From: Clostridium sp. TW13
Lineage (GTDB): Bacteria; Bacillota; Clostridia; Clostridiales; Clostridiaceae
Direction: 5' to 3'
DNA length: 64,000 nucleotides
NCBI RefSeq assembly: GCF_024345225.1
Contig: NZ_BROD01000001.1
Coordinates: 1,054,001 to 1,118,000 of the forward strand
Made by a program: the position numbers and the translations under genes. A model generated the notes under the pieces. That model had not been told where the DNA came from and ran no database searches. It saw only the letters and a list, made by a program, of their open reading frames with translations. Below, one piece after another: positions 28,149 to 36,287 of the stretch. The first letter of the stretch is position 1, and every line of letters starts with the position of its first letter.

Positions 28149-29030
28149 CTAGAGATTTGATAAATGTCCTTCTTTAATAGCAACAAAGTAATTTTCATTT
28201 AAACCGTATTTCTTAAGGATTTTCATAAGAGTTCTATCAGCTTTCATATCATCTAGTACTTTATTAATTGCTTCCACCAATGTTGTGTCACCTTTTTTTG
28301 CGGCAGCAGCAATTTTTCCGGGTGCTTCTGGTATGTACGTTTTAGAATCTAATATTTTTAAATAGTAGTTAGTATTTTGAGAAATTAAATAAGTTGCTAC
28401 AATTGAATCTGTTATTGCTGCATCTATTTTGTTTGTATTCACTGCATTAAGTAAGTCATTTTCATTATCGAATATTATAACATCTTTTACTGAGCCTTCC
28501 TTTTTCCACTTTTGTGCCAAGTCTAAAAAGGCTGTTCCTCTTAAGGCACCTACTACTGCAGTTTTTAAGTCATCTTTAAAAACTATTTTTGATATTTGAG
28601 GGGTAACAATTGCTTCGGATTCGTTATACCATGTATTTGTAAATTGAACTTCTTTTTTTCGTTCATCTGTAACATACATTCCATCTGTAATCAAATCTAT
28701 GTTTTCATTTGAATTTAATGCTGTTATTAAATCATTAAATGGTGTTGGGGTAGTCATTTCAACTTTATTTATCCCTAATCGTTTAGCAATTTCTCTGATG
28801 ATGTCAGCATCTAAGCCAGAAAATTCTTTTGTCAAAGGGTCTATATAAGCAAAAGGCACATCATTTGATGATACAACTGTTAGTACTCCTTTTTCTCTTA
28901 TTGCGTCTAATCTACTTTTAGGAAGATTAGAAGGTGCTTGTGCAATAGTGTTTAATGGATATATTAAAATTATTACTAACACTAAATGTATAATAATAAA
29001 TATGTTAAAATGTTTGATATTTATTTTCAT
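28149..29030 (-). CDS. Orphan polar amino acid ABC substrate-binding protein
   Basis: A 293-residue type II binding protein. After an N-terminal hydrophobic segment (residues 10-30) without lipobox, the mature part starts LDAIREKGVLTVVSSNDVPFAYIDP and contains FSGLDADIIREIAKRLG, both typical of the glutamine/cystine-type family 3 solute-binding proteins. It could feed an ABC importer, but no permease or ATPase is adjacent. The start is set at the ATG at 29030, 8 nt after AGGGAG; a GTG nine bases upstream would be too close. Confidence 0.85.
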   Translation of the reverse strand: MKINIKHFNIFIIIHLVLVIILIYPLNTIAQAPSNLPKSRLDAIREKGVLTVVSSNDVPFAYIDPLTKEFSGLDADIIREIAKRLGINKVEMTTPTPFNDLITALNSNENIDLITDGMYVTDERKKEVQFTNTWYNESEAIVTPQISKIVFKDDLKTAVVGALRGTAFLDLAQKWKKEGSVKDVIIFDNENDLLNAVNTNKIDAAITDSIVATYLISQNTNYYLKILDSKTYIPEAPGKIAAAAKKGDTTLVEAINKVLDDMKADRTLMKILKKYGLNENYFVAIKEGHLSNL

Positions 29031-29193
29031 ATGAATCACTCCCTATATTATTGTCTTAGATTTTAAAAAAAATTATTCATTGCAAAGAGAAATTCGCAAT
29101 TCTAAAGGTTGGTAGTTCACAATGCAGTAGAACTATTGTAGTATAATAGATACATAAGAGATAATAGAAACTGTACTTAAAAAGGAGAAAATA

Positions 29194-29664
29194 ATGAAAA
29201 GTGCATTTAGTTATGGTACTGATATTGGTACTATTGTTATAGAGGAAAATGGGAAAGCTATTACAAAGATATATTTAGCGAATGAAGATATAGATGATTT
29301 ATTAGTGAAGAGACAAGAAACAGAACTTTTAATGCAAGCAATCAAACAATTAAATGAATACTTTTCAGGTAGTCGTAATTTCTTTGATTTGCCTTTAGAA
29401 CCCGAGGGAACAGAATTTCAAAAAAAGGTTTGGAATGCTCTTAAAGAAATTCCTTTTGGAGAAACAAGAAGTTATGGAGAAATAGCTAAAAAAATAGGGA
29501 ATGAGAAAGCAGCAAGAGCAGTTGGCATGGCAAACAATAAAAATCCAATTATGATTATAATTCCATGTCACAGGGTAATAGGCTCAAACGGAAAGTTAGT
29601 AGGTTACGCTGGTGGATTAGATATAAAAGAAAAACTTCTTAACTTAGAAAAAAATATTTTTTAG
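29194..29664 (+). CDS. ogt: Methylated-DNA-protein cysteine methyltransferase
   Basis: A 156-residue suicide repair protein that takes the alkyl group from O6-methylguanine. The acceptor motif IPCHRVIGSNG (Cys125), the preceding AVGMANNKNP and the helix-turn-helix segment SYGEIAKKIG are complete. There is no Ada regulatory domain. It is first of three DNA-repair genes in the same direction (ogt, nfo, alkD). Start after AAAAAGGAGAAAATA. Confidence 0.95.
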   Translation: MKSAFSYGTDIGTIVIEENGKAITKIYLANEDIDDLLVKRQETELLMQAIKQLNEYFSGSRNFFDLPLEPEGTEFQKKVWNALKEIPFGETRSYGEIAKKIGNEKAARAVGMANNKNPIMIIIPCHRVIGSNGKLVGYAGGLDIKEKLLNLEKNIF

Positions 29665-29727
29665 TATATTAGCAACAATAGAATTATAAGAGAAAATAGT
29701 GTGAATTTAATTTTAGGAGGAGTACAT

Positions 29728-30561
29728 ATGTTTAATATAGGGTGTCATCTATCTACATCAAAGGGATTTGAAAACATGGGCAAGGAGGCAATTAGTATAA
29801 ACGCAAATACTTTTCAATTTTTTAGCCGTAATCCTAGAGGTGGAAAAGCGAAAGAAATAGATAAAGAGGATGTATGTGCATTTTTAAAATTAGCTAAGGA
29901 AAATAATTTTTCAAAAATTTTAGCTCATGCTCCATACACATTAAATGCTTGTTCTGCAGACGAGAAGATAAGGAAATTTGCGTTGGAAATGATGGCAGAT
30001 GATTTAGAAAGAATGGAGTATATTCCTAATAACCTTTATAATTTTCATCCAGGCTCTCATGTAAATCAGGGATTAGATGTGGGGATTAATTATATTTCAA
30101 ATATGTTAAATACTATTTTAAAGCCAGATCAAACTACTACTGTTCTTCTAGAAACAATGGCTGGAAAGGGTACTGAAGTAGGACGTAATTTTGAAGAGTT
30201 GAAAATGATATTAGACAAAGTTACTCTTTCAGATAAACTTGGTGTTTGTATAGATACTTGTCATATTTACGATGCAGGGTATGATATCGTAAATGATTTA
30301 GATGGAGTTCTTGATGAATTTGATAGAGTGATTGGTCTTAATAAACTTTATGCAATTCATTTAAATGATAGCAAAAATCCTTATAATAGTCATAAAGATC
30401 GTCATGAAAAAATAGGAGAAGGTTCTCTGGGAGTAGAGACCTTTTCAAAAATAATTAATCATCCTAAGCTTAAAGGGATTCCTTTCTTTCTTGAGACTCC
30501 AAACGAACTCGCTGGTTATGGAGAAGAAATAAAGTTATTAAGGAGCTTATATAGAGAGTAG
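29728..30561 (+). CDS. nfo: Endonuclease IV (AP endonuclease)
   Basis: A 277-residue TIM-barrel Zn enzyme that cuts DNA at abasic sites. Zinc-ligand segments typical of Nfo are visible: [36 protein letters not shown] and [20 protein letters not shown]. The frame extends upstream to a GTG at 29701, but TTAGGAGGAGTACAT precedes the ATG at 29728. It acts after alkylated-base removal, matching its neighbours. Confidence 0.95.
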   Translation: MFNIGCHLSTSKGFENMGKEAISINANTFQFFSRNPRGGKAKEIDKEDVCAFLKLAKENNFSKILAHAPYTLNACSADEKIRKFALEMMADDLERMEYIPNNLYNFHPGSHVNQGLDVGINYISNMLNTILKPDQTTTVLLETMAGKGTEVGRNFEELKMILDKVTLSDKLGVCIDTCHIYDAGYDIVNDLDGVLDEFDRVIGLNKLYAIHLNDSKNPYNSHKDRHEKIGEGSLGVETFSKIINHPKLKGIPFFLETPNELAGYGEEIKLLRSLYRE

Positions 30562-30625
30562 TTCTGTAAATACGTTGCTATAAAGTAACAATTAAATTAA
30601 TAAGCACAGTAAGGAAATAAGAAAT

Positions 30626-31318
30626 ATGAATCGAGTAATTAGAAAACAACTTTTTCAATTAGCAGAAGAGGACTATAAGAAATTTTCCTCAGCACTAATA
30701 CCTAATATAGATAATGTTTTAGGGGTTAGATTACCTAAGCTTAGAAAGATAGCTAAACAAATTGCCAGAGAAGATTGGCGAGAATTTGAGAAGGAATACA
30801 GTTGTGAGTATTTTGAAGAGGTAATGCTTCAAGGCATGGTACTTGGGTATGTTAAAACAGATATAGAGGAAATTATTCAGTATGTTACTGATTTTGTTCC
30901 TAAAATAAATAATTGGTCTGTATGTGATAGTTTTTGTGTTGGATTAAAGTTTACTAAGGATAATATGGATAGAGTATGGTTTTTTATACAATCATATTTG
31001 TTTTCAACACAGGAATATGAGGTCAGATTTGGTGTTGTTATGTTGCTAAATTTTTATATAAAAAATGAATACTTGGATAAGGTGTTTAACTTGTTAGATG
31101 AGATTAAGCACCCTGGTTATTATGCAAAGATGGCTGTGGCTTGGGCCGTATCTATGTGTTATGTGCAGTTTCCAGAAAAGACTATGAAATATTTAAAGAA
31201 TAACTCTTTGGATGATTTTACTTATAATAAATCATTACAAAAAATTACTGAATCCTTGAAAATTCATACGGATGAAAAGGCAATTATAAGGAGCATGAAA
31301 AGATGTATTTTAGAATGA
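30626..31318 (+). CDS. alkD: AlkD-like DNA alkylation repair glycosylase
   Basis: A 230-residue all-helical protein of the AlkD HEAT-like repeat family, which excises N3- and N7-alkylated purines. Typical segments are VRLPKLRKIAKQIA near the N-terminus, INNWSVCDSFC in the middle and AVSMCYVQFPEKTMKYL towards the end. Its product, an abasic site, is the substrate of the upstream Nfo. It has a modest AAGGAAATAAGAAAT site and ends before a strong bidirectional terminator. Confidence 0.9.
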   Translation: MNRVIRKQLFQLAEEDYKKFSSALIPNIDNVLGVRLPKLRKIAKQIAREDWREFEKEYSCEYFEEVMLQGMVLGYVKTDIEEIIQYVTDFVPKINNWSVCDSFCVGLKFTKDNMDRVWFFIQSYLFSTQEYEVRFGVVMLLNFYIKNEYLDKVFNLLDEIKHPGYYAKMAVAWAVSMCYVQFPEKTMKYLKNNSLDDFTYNKSLQKITESLKIHTDEKAIIRSMKRCILE

Positions 31319-31384
31319 AATTGTTATGAGGAAAGTGAAGTTCTGATGCATATAAAGCATATTAAATATAATTAAGAGAGAAAA

Positions 31385-31435
31385 TTTAAAAGAGTTCAAT
31401 TGATAGAAATAGTTCTTCAATTGAGCTCTTTTAAA
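31385..31435. terminator. Bidirectional terminator between alkD and DUF3793
   Basis: 19-nt arms (31385-31403 and 31417-31435) with one mismatch, flanked by A- and T-rich ends, between convergent genes. Confidence 0.85.
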
Positions 31436-31473
31436 TTAATAAAATTATTTTAAATTTATATGTGTAAGAGGAG

Positions 31474-32109
31474 TCAAATGTAATGTATTTCTGTGTTAAA
31501 GGAATTTTTAATACTTAATGCTAGATCACGCGATGAATTTCCAGCAAGAATATTTTTTATTGTAAATTCCTTTACTGTGTCATACTTATTAAAAATTAAT
31601 TTTGCTTTTTCTGTATCATTATAAACCTTCCAATATCTACATAAGAGACATTTCTTAGTAGTACAATCTATAAAGTCTTTTACATCTTCGAAAGGTATTC
31701 CAAGAAATAATCCTAATTCATGAGGGCAATTATATAGTTCATATCTAGATTTTAAAGTATAAATATAGTCATCAATGTATCTAGTATCAGGATACCCTAA
31801 ATTAATTAAGAAATTCCTATGAGCGTTACTAAAAAGTTCATTTTTTAATAGAAGTTCGTCATAAATCAAAATTATTAGTGAGGTAGAATTGCTTCTCAAA
31901 CTTATAAATTTTAAATTTATGCTAGATATGAATTTTGCTCCATAGTCATTCCATGATTCATATAATTTATCATTATATTTATTTATTGTAACAGTAACAC
32001 CTGGTTTTACTCCTGCAATCACTAAAGATGAATTATATACTAAAAAGTTTTCGATATAATCTTTATTGTGCATTGAGTCTAATTTAGAGTGAAAATCTAG
32101 ATATTCCAT
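31474..32109 (-). CDS. DUF3793 family protein
   Basis: A 211-residue cytoplasmic protein. The C-terminal half has the DUF3793 signature: CPHELGLFLGIPFEDVKDFI, then KCLLCRYWKVYND and AKLIFNKYD, with cysteines that could bind metal. The function of the family is unknown, but in clostridia and other anaerobes it is often next to a flavodoxin, as here (22 nt gap). A link to iron or electron transfer is inferred. The ATG at 32109 follows GGATGGTG; a GTG at 32121 lies on the site. Confidence 0.85.
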   Translation of the reverse strand: MEYLDFHSKLDSMHNKDYIENFLVYNSSLVIAGVKPGVTVTINKYNDKLYESWNDYGAKFISSINLKFISLRSNSTSLIILIYDELLLKNELFSNAHRNFLINLGYPDTRYIDDYIYTLKSRYELYNCPHELGLFLGIPFEDVKDFIDCTTKKCLLCRYWKVYNDTEKAKLIFNKYDTVKEFTIKNILAGNSSRDLALSIKNSFNTEIHYI

Positions 32110-32131
32110 ATATATCACCATCCAATTTATC

Positions 32132-32548
32132 TTATGTTAATGCAATTTTTTTGCCTAAATCTATACATTGTTGATCGTCATCGTCAGGAGTATTTTGAAC
32201 TATTAGCGGAGTATCAATTAATGTACACCCATATCCAAGTATTCTTTCTTCAAAATCTCTCATCCATTGACCGTCGCCCCATCCATATGAGCCAAATAAA
32301 GCAACTTTTTTACCAGATATCTTATTTGAAATTTGTTCTATGAATGGTTCAAATTCTGATTCCTCTAATGTTTCATCTCCCATAGCTGAACATCCTAAAA
32401 CTAAAATATCTTCTTTTAGAAATTCATCTATATTTACATCTGAAACAGTTATAGTATTAGCCTCTTTACCTGATTCTATAACTCCTTTTTTGATTAATTC
32501 TGCTATCTTTTCAGTATTGCCTGTGCTTGACCAATAGACTATTTGCAT
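32132..32548 (-). CDS. Flavodoxin
   Basis: A 138-residue FMN electron carrier. The phosphate-binding loop SSTGNTEKIA (about residues 7-16) and the flavin loops GCSAMGDETLEE and GSYGWGDGQWM are complete. Flavodoxin replaces ferredoxin when iron is short. A Fur-like box covers the predicted transcription start upstream, consistent with that. It is the first gene of a two-gene unit with DUF3793. Strong TAAAGGAGTTG site. Confidence 0.95.
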   Translation of the reverse strand: MQIVYWSSTGNTEKIAELIKKGVIESGKEANTITVSDVNIDEFLKEDILVLGCSAMGDETLEESEFEPFIEQISNKISGKKVALFGSYGWGDGQWMRDFEERILGYGCTLIDTPLIVQNTPDDDDQQCIDLGKKIALT

Positions 32549-32596
32549 AATAAAACAACTCCTTTATATTTTTTGATTTTTACATCTAATTAATTA

Positions 32597-32611
32597 TGAA
32601 AATCATTCTCA
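32597..32611. promoter_or_regulatory. Fur-like box at the flavodoxin promoter
   Basis: TGAAAATCATTCTCA is a 7-1-7 inverted repeat close to the Fur consensus TGATAATNATTATCA (two mismatches). It sits just downstream of the predicted -10, over the start point. Confidence 0.7.
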
Positions 32612-32616
32612 ATTAG

Positions 32617-32645
32617 ATGATAATATAACTATCCATTTTTGTCAA
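32617..32645 (-). promoter_or_regulatory. Promoter of flavodoxin-DUF3793
   Basis: On the minus strand: TTGACA (32645-32640), a 17-nt spacer, TATCAT (32622-32617). Confidence 0.7.
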
Positions 32646-32716
32646 CAACTTTTCATATATAAATTTTTTGGAGTAATTTCTAAATAAAAAGTATATTAAG
32701 TATATATAAAAAAATA

Positions 32717-32761
32717 TTAACTTAGAAATTTTAAAAATAGTTCTTAAAATTTCTAAGTTAA
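32717..32761 (-). terminator. Terminator of the HD-GYP gene
   Basis: Perfect 18-nt inverted repeats (32717-32734 and 32744-32761), with a T run on the minus-strand side, directly after the HD-GYP stop codon. Confidence 0.85.
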
Positions 32762-32764
32762 TTT

Positions 32765-33358
32765 CTAGTTAGGGTAGTGATGCAATACAATTTCGTTCCA
32801 GTTTTTTAAAATGCAATTAGCGATAATAGGATCATACATTGTACCATTATTATTTGAAATTTCATTATAGCATTCTTCATTTGATATTAATTTTCTATAG
32901 GGTCTATTGCTTCTCATAGCATCAATAGAATCACATATAGCAATAATTCTAGATCCAATTGGAATTGTATGTTTAGATAGTCCGGCTGGATAGCCTTTTC
33001 CATCCCATCTTTCATGATGGTGTAAAACTATATGAGAAATTTCCTTTAAACTTTTTGCTTTATTTAGTATGTTGCATCCAATTTGAGGGTGGCTTTTCAT
33101 ATATGTCCATTCTTCCTCGGTCAATTTATCTGGCTTGTTTAGTATGATGTCAGGTACTCCTATTTTTCCTATGTCATGTAAATGACCAGCTATATGAATC
33201 ATTTCTAAATCATTTTCATTAAGATTTAGACACTTTCCTAAATCATATGCCATATTACCAACTCTAGTTGAGTGTCCAGAAGTATACATATCTTTAGCAT
33301 CTAACGCAGCAGCTAAGCTTTCAATAATATCATGATATATATCAAAATTTTCTACCAT
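32765..33358 (-). CDS. HD-GYP domain phosphohydrolase
   Basis: A 197-residue single-domain HD-GYP protein, probably hydrolysing cyclic di-GMP. The metal-binding series is complete: GHSTRV (His29), HDIGK (61-65), SHPQIG (His90) and HHHERWDGKGYP. No sensor domain is attached, so activity may be set by expression or by a partner. A promoter and a Fur-like box are seen upstream. It is the possible opposite of the diguanylate cyclase at 19.7 kb. Start after AAAAAGGACTGATTAA. Confidence 0.88.
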   Translation of the reverse strand: MVENFDIYHDIIESLAAALDAKDMYTSGHSTRVGNMAYDLGKCLNLNENDLEMIHIAGHLHDIGKIGVPDIILNKPDKLTEEEWTYMKSHPQIGCNILNKAKSLKEISHIVLHHHERWDGKGYPAGLSKHTIPIGSRIIAICDSIDAMRSNRPYRKLISNEECYNEISNNNGTMYDPIIANCILKNWNEIVLHHYPN

Positions 33359-33420
33359 TTAATCAGTCCTTTTTAAAAAATTTAATTTGATAAATTTTTA
33401 TGAAATCTATATTTAAAAAT

Positions 33421-33449
33421 AATATATCATGATAATGTTTGGATGTAAA
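33421..33449 (-). promoter_or_regulatory. Promoter of the HD-GYP gene
   Basis: On the minus strand: TTTACA (33449-33444), a 17-nt spacer, TATATT (33426-33421). Confidence 0.5.
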
Positions 33450-33464
33450 TGAAAATGGTTATCA
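33450..33464. promoter_or_regulatory. Possible Fur-like box upstream of the HD-GYP gene
   Basis: TGAAAATGGTTATCA matches the 7-1-7 Fur pattern except at two positions and directly abuts the predicted -35. AT-rich DNA makes chance matches possible. Confidence 0.35.
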
Positions 33465-33499
33465 ATTATCGAGGGAAATATAAGAAATATATATTGAGA

Positions 33500-35980
33500 T
33501 TAATTAATTTTATCTATTTCAATCAGCAATATTCCATGAGGAGGCACAGAATCAGAAATTAACAGTTCGTTTTGTACTTCTTGAGAATTAATACTTATTT
33601 CAGGAATCTCTTTTGCTTTTAAATAATTATATACATCGTTTTGAATTTGTTCAGGAGCCCCCATACTCTGCCATGCATCATAGGTGGAACCTGAATTTCT
33701 ATTCAAATACCAACGTTTAATTCTGTATTGTCCTCTAGGCATAGAAAGAATTAAATTTATGTCTTTATTAAGATTTGAGTTTTTAAATATGTTGTATCTG
33801 TTATGATAGTCCAATAAAGATTTGTCTCCACTCATAAATAATTCATCAAAATATATAAAGTTAAAGATAAGTATTTGATAACTATTGTTTTGGGCAGTAA
33901 TTATATAATCATCACCTCTTTTTATAAGTTTATCACCTAATTTACCTAAAAGAGCAAAAGCATTATATGAAGGCTTTTTTAATCTGTTGTATGTTAGAAG
34001 TCCAAGACCTCCATGGTAAAGTTTATTTTCAGTTAGTCCTTCTTCTATAATGTCACTTAAAGACCAAAATGAAAGCACATCGATATTTTCTATATTATTT
34101 ATTAGATTATATGTAATGTATGAACTTAAGAAACAAGTATCTCTATTATAATCATTTGTAAAAGGACTTAAATTCCATTCAGTTATAAAAATAGGCGTAT
34201 GCAATGAATGTTTTTTTAGTATGCTTTTCACCTTGCTTATTGATTCTTTTAGATAATTTTCTTCATTTAAAAATAGAATATCATCATGTTTTGAATATAA
34301 CTGAGCAGGAAGTGCATTATTTTTAGGATCAGTATATGCATAAATATTGCAAGCAATAAAACTCAGCTCTATATGATTTTTTTCACAGAAGTTTAAGAAA
34401 TCGTTCAACCATTGAAAATCATTTAGAGGTAAGAGTCCTGGAGAACCTACTTTAATATCCTTAAACATAGTTTTTATAGAATTATAGGTAGCTTTAAAAA
34501 ATTGAAAGAACTTTTCTTTGCTTTCAGACCAAAATACTTCGGGTAAATCAGGAGCGTTCCAAATTTGAAAGTACCACTTTTTAACTTCGTCTTCTCCATA
34601 GCGATCAACACAATGATTAATAAAAGCTGATACTAAATCAGTCCATTTCTTTAGCGATTTAGGCTGGCTAACGTTAGCTTTCCAAAGAAAAATAAACTGT
34701 TTTTTTGAGGCTAAGGCTTCAGGCATAAAACCTATTTCAATAAAGGGCTTTAAATTTACTCTATAAAAGAAATCAAAGATTTCATCTATATATGTCCAAT
34801 TGTAAATAGGATTACCGTCATTATCCTCTTTATAGACCATCATATCATCAGAAAAAATTCCATGAAATCTTATAAATTCATAACCAATATCTGTTTGTGC
34901 AATTTCAATTTGACGCCTAATTTCGTGTCTTAAGCACAAAGAAGCTCTTCCTATTGAGGTAACTTTGTTCCAATATTTTGTGAAAGTCGTATTATTGTAT
35001 GAAGTTAAATCCAGATTAATATTAGTTTTTACTGATGAACTTAGTGCGGGGGTATTAATGCTTTTTTCTTTATCAATGAAATCAAATAAATATTTAAAGT
35101 AACCTCTTGAATTATTATCAAGGTAATCAAAATTAGAAGTATCACTATTTAGTTGAGTTAAAGTAAGCTGTTTTTTATACTCTGTAGCTGTCATATTAAA
35201 CTCTTTTTTAAAGGCACGATTATAAGCTTTGTGATCATTAAAGCCATGTTCAATTGAAATATCAAGTATAGTTTTATTGGTTTCAAGCAAATCGTGTAAT
35301 GATTTTGTTATACGTAGCTTGTTAATATAATCAACGAAACCAATCCCTAAATTATCTTTAAAGAATTTTGAAATATACTGTGGACTAATATGCATTTCCT
35401 CAGAAAGTGAGTTAAGGGTAAGTTCGCTGTTATAATTCTTTTCGATAAATTTTAATATATCATATAATCTAGTTTGCTTATATAAAACTGTATTTATATT
35501 TTTAGGGTTTTCTTCTTTAAAGTTATTCAATAATATTAGGATAATCTCAATAATATTATTGAGAGATTTCAATTTATAGTCAGATTCTAATTTAATCATA
35601 TGGAGCATTAGTTGTGCTAAGTTTGAACTTATTAAATCATAAAGGGGATTGTTTCTATCATTTACTGAGTCAGTGTACTTGTAATAAAAATCAGAGAAAT
35701 TATCATAGTATTTATCAAAAAAGATTTTATCTAAGTGAAGAACTAAAAGAATAGTTTCTTCAGATTCAGAAAAGGCAGAATGCATATCTAAGCTATTCAC
35801 CCAAAATAAATCATGTTCAGATAGCTTATGCTTTTCACCACCAATAAAGTAAGATACACTTCCTTTTAATACAAATATTAATTCCATCTCTTTGTGATAA
35901 TGATATTCTTCACTTTTTAAGGGAAGAATGGAAACAGTAAAAGGTAAATCATTTGTATGGTTTATCAATTTGAAATTCAT
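33500..35980 (-). CDS. AraC-family regulator fused to a degenerate GH39 domain
   Basis: An 826-residue fusion. Residues 1-100 form a cupin-like sensor, about 170-270 an AraC double helix-turn-helix (LTLNSLSEEMHISPQYISKF), and about 330-826 a GH39 beta-xylosidase-like TIM barrel and beta-sandwich. The nucleophile motif ITEWN is kept (Glu601), but the acid/base motif WNEPNL reads WNAPDL, with Ala476 in place of Glu, so hydrolysis should be crippled. It is inferred to be a DNA-binding sugar sensor. ATG at 35980 after GGAGGAAAAA. Divergent from the first MFS gene, its likely target. Confidence 0.88.
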   Translation of the reverse strand: MNFKLINHTNDLPFTVSILPLKSEEYHYHKEMELIFVLKGSVSYFIGGEKHKLSEHDLFWVNSLDMHSAFSESEETILLVLHLDKIFFDKYYDNFSDFYYKYTDSVNDRNNPLYDLISSNLAQLMLHMIKLESDYKLKSLNNIIEIILILLNNFKEENPKNINTVLYKQTRLYDILKFIEKNYNSELTLNSLSEEMHISPQYISKFFKDNLGIGFVDYINKLRITKSLHDLLETNKTILDISIEHGFNDHKAYNRAFKKEFNMTATEYKKQLTLTQLNSDTSNFDYLDNNSRGYFKYLFDFIDKEKSINTPALSSSVKTNINLDLTSYNNTTFTKYWNKVTSIGRASLCLRHEIRRQIEIAQTDIGYEFIRFHGIFSDDMMVYKEDNDGNPIYNWTYIDEIFDFFYRVNLKPFIEIGFMPEALASKKQFIFLWKANVSQPKSLKKWTDLVSAFINHCVDRYGEDEVKKWYFQIWNAPDLPEVFWSESKEKFFQFFKATYNSIKTMFKDIKVGSPGLLPLNDFQWLNDFLNFCEKNHIELSFIACNIYAYTDPKNNALPAQLYSKHDDILFLNEENYLKESISKVKSILKKHSLHTPIFITEWNLSPFTNDYNRDTCFLSSYITYNLINNIENIDVLSFWSLSDIIEEGLTENKLYHGGLGLLTYNRLKKPSYNAFALLGKLGDKLIKRGDDYIITAQNNSYQILIFNFIYFDELFMSGDKSLLDYHNRYNIFKNSNLNKDINLILSMPRGQYRIKRWYLNRNSGSTYDAWQSMGAPEQIQNDVYNYLKAKEIPEISINSQEVQNELLISDSVPPHGILLIEIDKIN

Positions 35981-36177
35981 TTTTTCCTCCATGTGTACTG
36001 CAAAATATGCCAAGGACTTATATATGGTACTTTAAAACTTAAAAATTAAAATAAAATAGCCATATAAACTATAAAATAAATAAATAGTCTATATTAGTCT
36101 TATTATATCATTTTATGCTGCAAAATATAGTCCTTAATTTTAAACTGTAAAAATGAAAGCATAAAATAAAAAGAAAT

Positions 36178-36251
36178 TTGATACCATTTACATTGATTTA
36201 TAGTCCTATAAGAAAAGGTTTTCTTGATATCATTTACACATAGAGTAGATA
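36178..36251 (+). promoter_or_regulatory. Control region of the first MFS gene: direct repeats and 31-nt motif
   Basis: Two near-identical 15-mers (TTGATAYCATTTACA at 36178-36192 and 36224-36238) flank a 31-nt motif (36199-36229) that recurs at 38060-38090. TTGATA at 36224 can serve as -35; the -10 is poor, as expected for an activator-dependent promoter. Further upstream, TGCAAAATAT occurs at 35999 and 36119. Confidence 0.55.
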
Positions 36252-36287
36252 AATGATAAATTCAAAACATAGGAGGTATTATTCATT

